Positions 24,719-32,780 of a DNA stretch of 32,780 nt are shown piece after piece. Origin of the DNA: Nocardioides sp. PD653-B2 (GTDB taxonomy: Bacteria > Actinomycetota > Actinomycetes > Propionibacteriales > Nocardioidaceae); the NCBI RefSeq assembly GCF_002117935.1, contig NZ_BDJE01000038.1:1-32780 (forward strand). Reading direction: 5' to 3'. The notes below the pieces were generated by a model. The model was not told where the DNA came from. It saw nothing but the letters and a program-made list of their open reading frames with translations, and did not search any database. Each line of letters begins with the position of its first letter. Position 1 is the first letter of the stretch. The position numbers and the translations under genes are program-made.

Positions 24719-25169
24719 CAAGTCATCCTTCCGCCTGGTGTCCCGACATAGGTAGGATGGGTGCGGGCGCGAGAAGTCATCACCCCGGACGGTCAGCACA
24801 GCCGATCGTCGCGCGCCGATGGGCGCTCGAGCCATCGTGGACTCTCGCTCTGCCGTCCGACGGATGTCGTGGGCGGGACCCACCGGGATCCGGTTGACTG
24901 GTCACCTAGGACATCCCGCCCAGAATGGGCCAGCCCAGGTTTGCACATCATGATCCCAGCGGTGCCTGCCCACGAGCCACCTACGGCGACGCACGCGGCC
25001 CTGAGGAACTCTCGCGCAGCCCGGTCGATCAAGACGCCGCCAAGCGCGGAGCACTAGCGACACCCTGCAAATCCAGACCCCCGTCGGCCGCTGGTGGCAT
25101 CGTGTGCACTCGAGTTTGAGTCCGCCGCCACTACTGCAGCCAGAATCTTTGCGAAACAAGGCCACCGAC
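24719..25169. other. Intergenic region at the left edge of the island
   Basis: About 450 bp with no supportable gene; base composition begins to fall here. It contains a 9-bp inverted repeat at 24870-24922. A weak promoter candidate for the NACHT gene is TTGAGT at 25116-25121 with CAGAAT at 25141-25146 (19-bp spacer). No tRNA, integrase or long repeat is visible. Confidence 0.5.
24870..24922. repeat. Nine-base inverted repeat upstream of the cassette
   Basis: TGGGCGGGA (24870-24878) and its exact reverse complement (24914-24922) lie 35 nt apart, about 250 bp before the NACHT gene. It could be an operator or the relic of an element end. Function unknown. Confidence 0.35.
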
Positions 25170-28100
25170 ATGAGTCCCACACACGACCGCATGGTGGACG
25201 TCCCGAGATTCTGGACGCCGTCAGGGACCGTCTACTCGACCACGGCCTCCGGCTGGCTCGCCGATCCCGACCGCGAAGGTCTCTTCGCTCCCAACCCTCA
25301 CGTCCGCATGACCCAAGAACTCGGGGCCCAGCGGTGTCTCGTGCTCCTCGGCGAGCCTGGCATGGGCAAGACGAGTGCCCTGAAGAGCAACGGACCGCTG
25401 CTCCCCGAGAGCGCCTCGGGCACTGCGGTCACCTTCGACCTTGGCACCTACACCAGCGAGGATCGGCTGGCACGCGTGGTGTTCGAGAACGAGACCGTGA
25501 GTGGCTGGGAGACCGGCACGCACACCCTCTGCCTGACGCTTGACGGCTTCGACGAGGCACAAGGCCGGATTCCGAACCTCGGCCGCCTCCTCATCAGCTA
25601 CCTCGAACACTGGAGCACCGACCGGCTCTTCCTCCGCATCGCCTGTCGAACCGCCGACTGGCCGCATGCCCTGCGCGACGAACTCGCCGAGCACTTCGGC
25701 GACATCGGGGTGCACGAACTCTTGCCGCTTCGCCGAACAGACGCCCTCAGCGTCCTGGGTTCCACCGACGCCGACCCAGAGGCACTTCTCACCGCGTTCG
25801 AGACTGCGCGGATGGTGCCCCTGGCGGCTCGACCCTTGACCCTCAACCTTCTCCGGGCGTCGATCGGTCCCGATGGGTCCTTCCCGAGGTCTACCCCGGA
25901 GTTGTTCGAGCGCGGCTTGCTCGCGCTCGTCGATGAGATGAATCAGCACCGCCGCGCCACGGTAGCCACACCTGGCGCCGTGCGCGATCGCTTCAACGCG
26001 GCCACACGAATTGCTGCCATCTCGCTTCTAGGCAGCCGCCCGGCCGTCTGGATTGGTCCTGCGGCTACGGCTGACCCAGCAGACATCACCGTCGACGACT
26101 GCATCCGAGCCGACCTCCGGGTCGAGGAGCGACGCCACGCAGCGGAGGCAGTCCATGCCACGTTGCGATCGGGGATGTTCACCGGCGGCGGCGAGAACCG
26201 ATTGAGCTGGTCACACGCGACGTTCGCCGACTATCTTGCCGCGAAGTGGCTGATCGACAGCAAGCTCGACGATCAGCAGATCGACTCCCTGCTGCTCGCA
26301 ACCAGCAGCCAGATCTACTCCCGACTGCGCCAACTGGCCGCGTGGTTGGTCGCCTTGGACGCCGATCGCTTTCGGCGCCTGATACCAGCAGACCCGGTCG
26401 CATTCCTGGCGAGCGTCGACCTACCCGACGAGTCGGTCCGGCGCGAGTTGGTGGACGCGATCCTGCTCAAGGCTCGTGACAGCAGACTCTTCGACGACTA
26501 CGAGGTCGACTTCTCTGGCCTGGCGCACGCGGACCTCGCCGAGCAACTCCGCCCAGTGCTTGCGGAGGCCGACGGTGACGCGGCCCGCATCGCAGTGCGA
26601 ATCGCACGTCAGAGCCGGGTTCTCGGCGCCGTTCCAGACCTCACCCGCCTGGCGCTGAATGACGCTGCCGGACCAGGGATACGCACCTCCGCAGCGCTCG
26701 GGGTCCACGACCTTTCCGTCGCTTCGCCCAGTCACGACCTCGCCTCGCTCGTGCGTCCCGCGGACGACAGCGACCTTGAAGATGTCGCCCAGGAGGAGCT
26801 ACAGGCGGCCGCGCTCATGGCCTCCTGGCCCCATGCGATCTCCACCGATGAAGTCTTCGCCGTGCTGGAACCCAGGTATCGGCGCAACTACCACGGTCTG
26901 TACTCCGTCTTCCTCAGCGACTTCGCGAACAAGCTCACCGCGGCCGACTTGGAGCCGGCATGCCGCTGGCTCCTGGACAAGCCAGACCGCGTCGACGACA
27001 GTCGACTGACTGCTCTGACACAAGCGGTCCTTAGGCTCTGCTCGGAAAATCTCCACCTCGAGCACGCGCAAGAGGTCATCACGAAGGTCGCACTGCGACG
27101 AGCAGACGAGTATCAGTCGTTGTTCGAGGATCCCGAACTGGGGACCCCCGCATTCGTGCCGTCGTTGGATACGCGTCGCGAAATCGCTCTGTTGCTGCTG
27201 GAAGCGGCGTCCGAGGAGCAGATCTGGAGCCTCGTCGAAACCCTGCACTCCAATCGGCAACCGTTGCTCGATACCGGTGACCTCACTTGGCTCCTGGATC
27301 AGTACCGCGACGCAAGGGGCGAACTTCAGGCGAACATCGGTCGCGCCGCGGAAATGCTCTACCGGCCCGAACAGACCGACCACAGCACCATCGTGTTGAG
27401 CTTGTCCGCCGATGATCCTGCTGCTGCCCTCTTTACCTACTGGCGGACCGCCATCGACCTGGCCTCACCCGAGGCCCAGTCGGCGCAAGCCAACTGGGCC
27501 AAGCATCGGGAGCGACGACGCAACCGAGAACGCCGCGAGAGCGAGGACGACAACGACGCCTGGATCAACCCACGGATCACCGAGCACGCCATCAAGGCCC
27601 GTCAGGGTGACCCTGACTCGTTCTGGCAGGCGGTTCACCTGATCACCGTCCGCCCAGGAACGACGAGACACAAGAAGATCCTCGAACCGGACCTGATCGC
27701 GCACCCTCGCTGGGAGACGTTGACCGACGCCACCCGACAGAACCTCGTCGCGGCCGCGTCGACGTACCTCGAACGCGGACGATGCCAGCCCGGAGAGTGG
27801 TTGGCGAAGGACAAGTGGTTCTACCCCGCCCAAGGGGGCTTTCGGGCACTCATGCTCCTGGCGCGCGCGAACCCTGATGCCCTTGCCAGCATTTCACCCG
27901 CGACGTGGCGCGAGTGGGCACCGATCATTGTCGAGTGGCCGGTGATGCATGACGCTGCTCGCGCCGACGACAAGCGCATGCTGCTTCGCCTCGCGCTACC
28001 GCACGCGCGCAGTGAACTCACCGCAACCGCTCTAACGCTCGTGGACAAGGCCGTGGCAGATGGCAACCACCTCCTCCTCCGCGACGAGCTCCAAGTTCTC

Positions 28101-29348
28101 GACTCGCCTGAACTCGCTGAAGCGCTCGCCCGCCGACTTGGCCTCATCACCGCCCCAGCTCCACGAAATGCCCTCCTCGAGGTCCTTCTGGAGAACAATC
28201 CCGCACACGTCATCCCCATCCTTCACAGCTGGATCGACGACAACGGCAGGGCTGCAGAGCCCGGACGCGCCCGCGACGCGGTGATTCGACTCTTGCATCA
28301 CAACGCAGCCGAGTCCTGGCCGATGGTTGCCAACCTCCTCGGGAGCGCTCCGGCCTTCATGGAGTCCGCACTCCAGGATGGCTCGCACGCCTTCGATCGA
28401 CGCGTCCCCGCATTATCCGAACCCGACCTGGCCTCGCTCTACATCTGGCTGGAGCAGCACTTCCCGTCGCAGGAGGATCCGAAGTTCGACGACGCGCACT
28501 TCATTGGTCCGCGCGAAGCCATTGGCACATGGCGCGACGCCATCCTGACCGAACTCGGCTCCACGGGTACGCGCGCGGCAGTCGACGCCGTGGACCGGAT
28601 CGCTGCGGCCTTCCCAAGGCACAGTTGGATCAGCCGCATCTCAGCAACCACAGAACGTGCTGTCGGCGAAAGATCATGGTCGCCGGTTTCGCCGGAGGAA
28701 CTTGACCAGCTCGCCGCCAATCGGAGCACCCGGCTGGTCCGGACTGACGCCGATCTCTTGGGTGCGGCCCTGGCGGCGCTCTTAGAACTCCAAGACCGAC
28801 TTCAAGCCGACACACCGTCCGCAACCTTGCTATGGGACACCTTCGCAGGCCGCCCCAAGACCGAGGACGAGATCTCAGACTTCATCAAGATCGAACTGGA
28901 CCAAAGACTGCACCGCCAAGGAGCCATCGTGAACCGCGAGGTCCAGGTGCGCCGAACCAAGCCCACAGGGCTCCCCGAACGTAGCGACCTCCGCATCGAG
29001 GCTCTGCCCGCAGACGACCGCATGAACCCCGCAACGGTGTGCATTCCCGGCGAGGTCAAAGGGGCCTGGAACAGGGACGTCGTCGGAGCACTTAGCAGTC
29101 AACTCGTAGATCGGTACATGGCGGATCTCCAGACCAACCACGGTCTCTACATTGTGGCTTGGTTCGACCAGAGGTCTTGGACCGATGCCTCTGATAGCCG
29201 AAGAGGGGCCGCGGCACGGTTCGGCGGCATCGAGGAACTGCGAGCTGCGCTTCAGAACGAGGTGGATCGGCTGACCAACCTGGGACGTCAGATCAACGTT
29301 GTCGTTCTGGACGCTTCGATCCGGCGCCAGAGTCATAGGAGCAGCTAG
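25170..29348 (+). CDS. NACHT-like STAND NTPase with helical repeats and C-terminal PD-(D/E)XK-like nuclease
   Basis: A 1392-residue soluble protein, with the start set at the ATG at 25170 (AAGG 8-9 nt upstream; in-frame GTG at 25104 and ATG at 25191 are alternatives). Walker A is GEPGMGKT (61-68). Walker B is LTLDGFDEA with Asp125, Asp128 and Glu129, the DGxDE form typical of NACHT. A sensor Arg lies in CRTADWP (Arg160), and the winged-helix end SHATFADYLAAKW (348-360) matches NACHT proteins. Residues of about 370-1230 are helical with HEAT-like character and no recognised domain. At the C-terminus Asp1273, Glu1295 and Lys1297 (GEVKG), then QLVDRY (1311-1316), fit a PD-(D/E)XK nuclease. I infer an NTP-controlled nuclease in immunity. 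Most known STAND defence proteins put the effector at the N-terminus; here the order is reversed. No membrane segment is seen. Confidence 0.8.
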   Translation: MSPTHDRMVDVPRFWTPSGTVYSTTASGWLADPDREGLFAPNPHVRMTQELGAQRCLVLLGEPGMGKTSALKSNGPLLPESASGTAVTFDLGTYTSEDRLARVVFENETVSGWETGTHTLCLTLDGFDEAQGRIPNLGRLLISYLEHWSTDRLFLRIACRTADWPHALRDELAEHFGDIGVHELLPLRRTDALSVLGSTDADPEALLTAFETARMVPLAARPLTLNLLRASIGPDGSFPRSTPELFERGLLALVDEMNQHRRATVATPGAVRDRFNAATRIAAISLLGSRPAVWIGPAATADPADITVDDCIRADLRVEERRHAAEAVHATLRSGMFTGGGENRLSWSHATFADYLAAKWLIDSKLDDQQIDSLLLATSSQIYSRLRQLAAWLVALDADRFRRLIPADPVAFLASVDLPDESVRRELVDAILLKARDSRLFDDYEVDFSGLAHADLAEQLRPVLAEADGDAARIAVRIARQSRVLGAVPDLTRLALNDAAGPGIRTSAALGVHDLSVASPSHDLASLVRPADDSDLEDVAQEELQAAALMASWPHAISTDEVFAVLEPRYRRNYHGLYSVFLSDFANKLTAADLEPACRWLLDKPDRVDDSRLTALTQAVLRLCSENLHLEHAQEVITKVALRRADEYQSLFEDPELGTPAFVPSLDTRREIALLLLEAASEEQIWSLVETLHSNRQPLLDTGDLTWLLDQYRDARGELQANIGRAAEMLYRPEQTDHSTIVLSLSADDPAAALFTYWRTAIDLASPEAQSAQANWAKHRERRRNRERRESEDDNDAWINPRITEHAIKARQGDPDSFWQAVHLITVRPGTTRHKKILEPDLIAHPRWETLTDATRQNLVAAASTYLERGRCQPGEWLAKDKWFYPAQGGFRALMLLARANPDALASISPATWREWAPIIVEWPVMHDAARADDKRMLLRLALPHARSELTATALTLVDKAVADGNHLLLRDELQVLDSPELAEALARRLGLITAPAPRNALLEVLLENNPAHVIPILHSWIDDNGRAAEPGRARDAVIRLLHHNAAESWPMVANLLGSAPAFMESALQDGSHAFDRRVPALSEPDLASLYIWLEQHFPSQEDPKFDDAHFIGPREAIGTWRDAILTELGSTGTRAAVDAVDRIAAAFPRHSWISRISATTERAVGERSWSPVSPEELDQLAANRSTRLVRTDADLLGAALAALLELQDRLQADTPSATLLWDTFAGRPKTEDEISDFIKIELDQRLHRQGAIVNREVQVRRTKPTGLPERSDLRIEALPADDRMNPATVCIPGEVKGAWNRDVVGALSSQLVDRYMADLQTNHGLYIVAWFDQRSWTDASDSRRGAAARFGGIEELRAALQNEVDRLTNLGRQINVVVLDASIRRQSHRSS

Positions 29349-29409
29349 CGACCGACCCGGTGTTGCAATGCGCTGACCTGACCATCTGGCCGTGCCACCA
29401 TGACTCCCT

Positions 29410-31278
29410 ATGCGGACGATCAGTCAGTTCATGTGGGGCTTCCAACCGCACTTTCGCAGCAGTCTGGAGACCTTCGCCCGCCGAGCCTTCGAGTCCATTG
29501 ACTTCGGTGCTGGGCCTCGCGCATACCTGATCGGCTTCGCGACCCAGCCCGGACTTCGTTTCCCCGTGTGTTTCGAATCAGAGGCCGACCCCCTGGCTCA
29601 GATCAGCTTCGCCGACATCGACGGGCTCGCCGAACGGATCTACACGGATAACCCCGAAAGCGAACTCATTGACTCCTACCGGCCGCTCCACGAGCGCAGA
29701 CAACAGAATCTGCGAGATCGTGCGCGCGCGGAAGCCGTGAAGGTCACCCTCGAAGCCGCCGCGGCCGGAGCGGACCGCTACTTTTTCGTCGGAATGCCGG
29801 GCGTGGTGGACAGCGCCTATGCCGTCCACCCCATCCTGGCGTTTCCGCGCGGGAGATGGGACGCCAAGCCCGCCCTCGCTACCACCGTCTTCGATCGGTT
29901 CACCGTCGAGCGGTCGCTCCAGCACGCGCTCGTCACCGAGTTGCTGTCGAAGGCGACCTCAGCGCTCCGACAACAGGAGCCGCCGGAAGGTCTGCCGTTC
30001 ATCGGTATCGACGAGAGCGAGTACGCAAACCGCGCCGCGCAAGCCCTCACCCAGTCGGTGGTAGTGCTTGCGGGCCATGCGATGCAAACCCAGCTCCACA
30101 CAGCCCTCGACGCGGTCGCTTCGCAACCCTACGAAGGCCGCGCCGGATTCGGTCGCCTCATCCTTGCCGCTGACGGACACCCCGAAGTCGACGTCGCGCT
30201 CAGGTTTCTAGAGAAGGTGCCACTCGACAACGCGCGTCTCCTGCGGAAGACACTGGAGATGACCGGCGACGGCCTATACCTCCTGTGCGACGGTGAGCAC
30301 GTCTTCGGCCTAGGCGCTCTCCCAGACTCGAAAGCGCCCGCTACCGAGTTCGTCGACGCTGGCACTTCGGAATCGACAGCCGCCGACTCGGAGACCCGTC
30401 TCCCCGATGAGTCGATCTTCGAGTTCGACGTCCTCGGACAAGGTGCGTGGGAACTGCGGCACCGAGACTCGCCCCTCCTGCGGGTCACGAACACGCGCGC
30501 CGGTCTCCCCCGCCCACGACTCTCCGAGGATGACTTCAAGGACCTTTCGACGCGACTCTTTCCCGAGGCATCTGCCGATGACGTCTCGGAACTCTGGACG
30601 CTGGCCGAGACCGCCGCGAGAGCGGAGCACGGCACCATGCTCGTTGTCCATCGCGCTGCCGCTCAGGAGGCAGTCCGCCTCCTCCCTCAGGCCCAGCGCC
30701 TTGAGCCCACCCGACTCTCCGCCCGCACGCTGGAGGCCGTCACTGCCATCGACGGCGCAGTCCTGGTCGATCCCCAGGCCAATTGTCACGCAGTCGGCGT
30801 CATCCTCGACGGAACATCCGTCGGCGCCGGTGACGCCGCGCGTGGAGCCCGCTTCAATTCAGCGATCCGCTATCAACATGCCGTGGGCGCCGACTGCATG
30901 GTCGTCATCGTGAGCGAGGACGGTATGATCAACGTCATTCCGCGTCTCCCGCGACGGATCCACCCATCGGCCGTGGAGCGTCCACTCGAGCAGCTCGAGA
31001 TCGCATTGACTCGCGGCCCCAGCTACGACGACTTCTTCCGTGCTTGGACCCACCTGGAAGCGCTGCGGTTCTACCTCACCGACGCACAGTGCGCACGAGC
31101 AAACGCCGCACGCGAAACACTTGAGGAAGACCGGGCTAAACCCGAGCCCGACGCGCCACCGGGCCTCGGAAGGATCACTCACGTTTCTTGGACCCCGTTT
31201 GAACCCGACCCGGATATGGATGACACCTACTACCTGGCCGAGCCCGAATCGACCCCGCTGCTCGGCGAGCACGATTGA
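29410..31278 (+). CDS. DisA_N/DAC-like nucleotide-domain protein
   Basis: A 622-residue soluble protein, 61 bp after the NACHT gene on the same strand; the start is the ATG at 29410 with no strong ribosome site. Residues 1-330 are unrecognised; they open QFMWGFQPHFRSSLETFARR, and a second unassigned alpha/beta part follows. Residues of about 440-530 look like a diadenylate cyclase (DisA_N) domain: AIDGAVLVD (Asp448), then RGARFNSAIRY (478-488) in place of the usual GTRHRAA, then MVVIVSEDGMINVIP. The DGA motif is kept, but of the RHR triad only the first Arg (481) remains; His and Arg are Phe482 and Asn483. So it may sense a dinucleotide, or make an altered one, rather than be a standard c-di-AMP synthase. 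The C-terminus is acidic. Confidence 0.65.
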   Translation: MRTISQFMWGFQPHFRSSLETFARRAFESIDFGAGPRAYLIGFATQPGLRFPVCFESEADPLAQISFADIDGLAERIYTDNPESELIDSYRPLHERRQQNLRDRARAEAVKVTLEAAAAGADRYFFVGMPGVVDSAYAVHPILAFPRGRWDAKPALATTVFDRFTVERSLQHALVTELLSKATSALRQQEPPEGLPFIGIDESEYANRAAQALTQSVVVLAGHAMQTQLHTALDAVASQPYEGRAGFGRLILAADGHPEVDVALRFLEKVPLDNARLLRKTLEMTGDGLYLLCDGEHVFGLGALPDSKAPATEFVDAGTSESTAADSETRLPDESIFEFDVLGQGAWELRHRDSPLLRVTNTRAGLPRPRLSEDDFKDLSTRLFPEASADDVSELWTLAETAARAEHGTMLVVHRAAAQEAVRLLPQAQRLEPTRLSARTLEAVTAIDGAVLVDPQANCHAVGVILDGTSVGAGDAARGARFNSAIRYQHAVGADCMVVIVSEDGMINVIPRLPRRIHPSAVERPLEQLEIALTRGPSYDDFFRAWTHLEALRFYLTDAQCARANAARETLEEDRAKPEPDAPPGLGRITHVSWTPFEPDPDMDDTYYLAEPESTPLLGEHD

Positions 31279-31330
31279 TCTGGACCGGCGTCCCTCCGCT
31301 GCCGGGACCTGTGACCCTGGTGGTGCCAAC

Positions 31331-32653
31331 GTGAATCATGTGCGCATGGATGCGCTGACGCTCGATGACCTCAGATCGCCCGATCCGCGCTCACTGCGGT
31401 TCACCTCGCGCGGGCTGAGCCTGGATTCGGCACTTTCTCCAGAGTCGGCATTGGAGTACCACCGCCATCTGCTTTCGAGCTGCGATCTGAACGACCAGGT
31501 TGCCGATGCAACGCGGAAGGCATTCGAACGGATCCGCCAACTGCACCTCCGCGGACTATTCTTCTACGACGCATACACCGTCGCCTACGACCTCTGCGCG
31601 CTGACGCTTGAACTCGCACTACGCGAACGCTTCATGACTTGGCACGACGCCGAGCCGGCCGTCCTCGAACATGCGCGAACTCAGAAGCGCGTGCCTCTGG
31701 TCGCGAAGAAGTGGGATGACATTGACGCATCCCTCCGAAAGGGCGCGCACCGCAAGGGCCCATGGGGCGTCGTCACGCAGGCAGGGACCGTTCCCTTCAC
31801 CGGGAATGTCAAGACCCTCCTAGGGTGGGCACGACAGACCGGCCTGCTGCCTGGACAGCGATCTCGGGCCGTCGACGGCCTGCTTCACCAAGATCGGATC
31901 CGTGCTGGGCACATCAGCTATCACCTGGTGACTCCCGTAGATTCTGCACGCTCCATCCGAGACCTCTCCGAGATCATCAATCAACTCTGGGGCAGTTCGA
32001 CCCCTGGAGGTCGACTGTTCCCCGGCCCACTGGAGCGCGAAGTCATGGCGATCGCGTGGACCGACCGCGCTCTCGGATCCATCACGATTGCGACGCGCGA
32101 TCAACTCGAGAACTGGGAAGACCCAGATGCCCTCCTCTGCGTCCTCGTACTTGCGGTGCGTTTTGACGAGGGCCTGTGGAACTACGACAGCTGGTACGAG
32201 CGAACCGACTATCCGACAAGACTCCTCTGGGGTCCAGGCCCCGTTCAGGACGCAATCGAGTGGATCCGCGGCCATTCACCCATTGCTGATTCGGTCGACA
32301 CGGTCGATCGCCTCTTCGTGACCCGTCACCACTCGCAGGGCGTCGACCGCCCCCTCAACCTGAACGCGGTCGCCGCAATCTCCAGTACAGACCAGACGGG
32401 TACGTGGACGGTGGTTCGTGCCGATCATCCCGCGGACGCGTTCGCGCATGCCCTTCACAGTCGCGATGGAGTCGGCTGCGGTGCCTGGTCGGGAGACGTA
32501 TACGGCGCCACCGCGGAGTTTCAGTGCGCAGCCGAAGAGGTTTACATCGGCGGTTACGCAGGCTTGGAGTCCGTCTTGATCGCGAACGGATACGCGCCAC
32601 CTGGCCCCCCGCCGGTCCGTGTGCAGGTGCCAGAGCTCGGTCCAACTCGGTGA
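31331..32653 (+). CDS. Unknown protein with HEPN-like N-terminal half
   Basis: About 440 residues, third gene of the cassette, 52 bp after the DAC-like gene. The start is uncertain: GTG 31331 (GGTGG 7 nt upstream) or ATG 31346. The N-terminal half is helical, with LHLRGLFFYDAYTVAYDLC followed by ALTLELALRERF, the long aromatic/Leu helix seen in HEPN proteins. Later DRIRAGHISYHLVTP contains Arg189-x4-His194, where HEPN RNases have RNxxxH; Asn is replaced by Ile, and DSARSIRDLSEIINQLWG follows. A second Rx4H occurs in RFMTWH. The C-terminal half (about 235-440) is alpha/beta with many Trp/Tyr and matches nothing I know. It may be an RNase toxin, a structural partner or a sensor. The HEPN call is tentative. 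Confidence 0.55.
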   Translation: MNHVRMDALTLDDLRSPDPRSLRFTSRGLSLDSALSPESALEYHRHLLSSCDLNDQVADATRKAFERIRQLHLRGLFFYDAYTVAYDLCALTLELALRERFMTWHDAEPAVLEHARTQKRVPLVAKKWDDIDASLRKGAHRKGPWGVVTQAGTVPFTGNVKTLLGWARQTGLLPGQRSRAVDGLLHQDRIRAGHISYHLVTPVDSARSIRDLSEIINQLWGSSTPGGRLFPGPLEREVMAIAWTDRALGSITIATRDQLENWEDPDALLCVLVLAVRFDEGLWNYDSWYERTDYPTRLLWGPGPVQDAIEWIRGHSPIADSVDTVDRLFVTRHHSQGVDRPLNLNAVAAISSTDQTGTWTVVRADHPADAFAHALHSRDGVGCGAWSGDVYGATAEFQCAAEEVYIGGYAGLESVLIANGYAPPGPPPVRVQVPELGPTR

Positions 32654-32780
32654 CCCGGAACCATCGGAAGGTCCTGGCCACGGGCGAGGGCACGTTCGAG
32701 CACCTTTGCTGAGTGAACGGACCTATCTCCTGGTCTTCCGTTGCCGAGGTGCGTCTATCGGGTCTGCTGCACGCACGGGT
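32654..32780. other. Downstream edge of the window
   Basis: 127 bp after the third cassette gene. No gene start, terminator hairpin or repeat can be recognised. The island continues at least to here, since no return of backbone genes is seen. Confidence 0.4.

Noticed and set aside
24720..24781. Direct repeat AAGTCATC at 24720-24727 and 24774-24781, possible target-site duplication
   Set aside because: Only 8 bp, with no element of any kind in the 46 bp between copies; could be chance.
25104..25169. GTG at 25104 as start of the NACHT protein
   Set aside because: The 22 extra residues are Ser/Pro-rich without conserved character, and the ATG at 25170 has a better ribosome site. It cannot be fully excluded.

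Overview
The window reads as chromosome of a high-GC actinobacterium, most likely in or near Nocardioides (Nocardioidaceae). The evidence is the very GC-rich codon use, frequent GTG starts, a DUF222/HNH endonuclease, and a backbone order in which a ParE-type topoisomerase gene, a DUF7455 gene and the housekeeping sigma factor lie close together, as they do around hrdB in Streptomyces. The genus is an inference; no rRNA or tRNA is visible.

Bases 1 to about 24.7 kb are ordinary, densely packed chromosome. From left to right: the end of an HNH endonuclease gene; a sulfotransferase; parE; a small zinc-ribbon protein; two overlapping membrane-protein genes (DUF456 and an EamA transporter); an FAD oxidoreductase; a cytochrome P450 directly behind sigA; a HhH-GPD glycosylase and a universal stress protein; a small unknown; a GCS2-type ligase; a DUF4192 protein; DNA polymerase IV; the 5-oxoprolinase genes pxpA, pxpB and pxpC, interrupted by a DUF4333 lipoprotein; an S9 peptidase; a second RpoD-family sigma factor; coaE; a TerD protein; and an LLM-class flavin oxidoreductase. 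Several of these genes have a TANNNT box 6-7 nt before the start codon and no useful Shine-Dalgarno sequence, the pattern of leaderless actinobacterial promoters. pxpA and the peptidase gene share one 23-bp gap in which two such boxes overlap back to back.

At about 24.5-24.7 kb lies the decayed stub of an ECF sigma factor gene. After it the base composition changes: a 60-base sample at 27001 has 34 G/C, against 44 at 20041. A three-gene, same-strand cassette follows (25170-32653): (A) a 1392-residue NACHT-like STAND NTPase with a helical-repeat middle and a C-terminal PD-(D/E)XK nuclease-like motif; (B) a 622-residue protein with a DisA_N/DAC-like (diadenylate cyclase) domain whose RHR signature is altered; (C) a protein of about 440 residues with a HEPN-like helical N-terminal half. 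No transposase or integrase is visible, and the right end of the island lies beyond the window.

My main inference is that this cassette is an immunity or conflict system not matching any standard type I can name. It would combine an NTP-driven nuclease switch, a cyclic-dinucleotide-type sensor or synthase, and a possible RNase. The domain calls rest on motifs read by eye and need profile searches.
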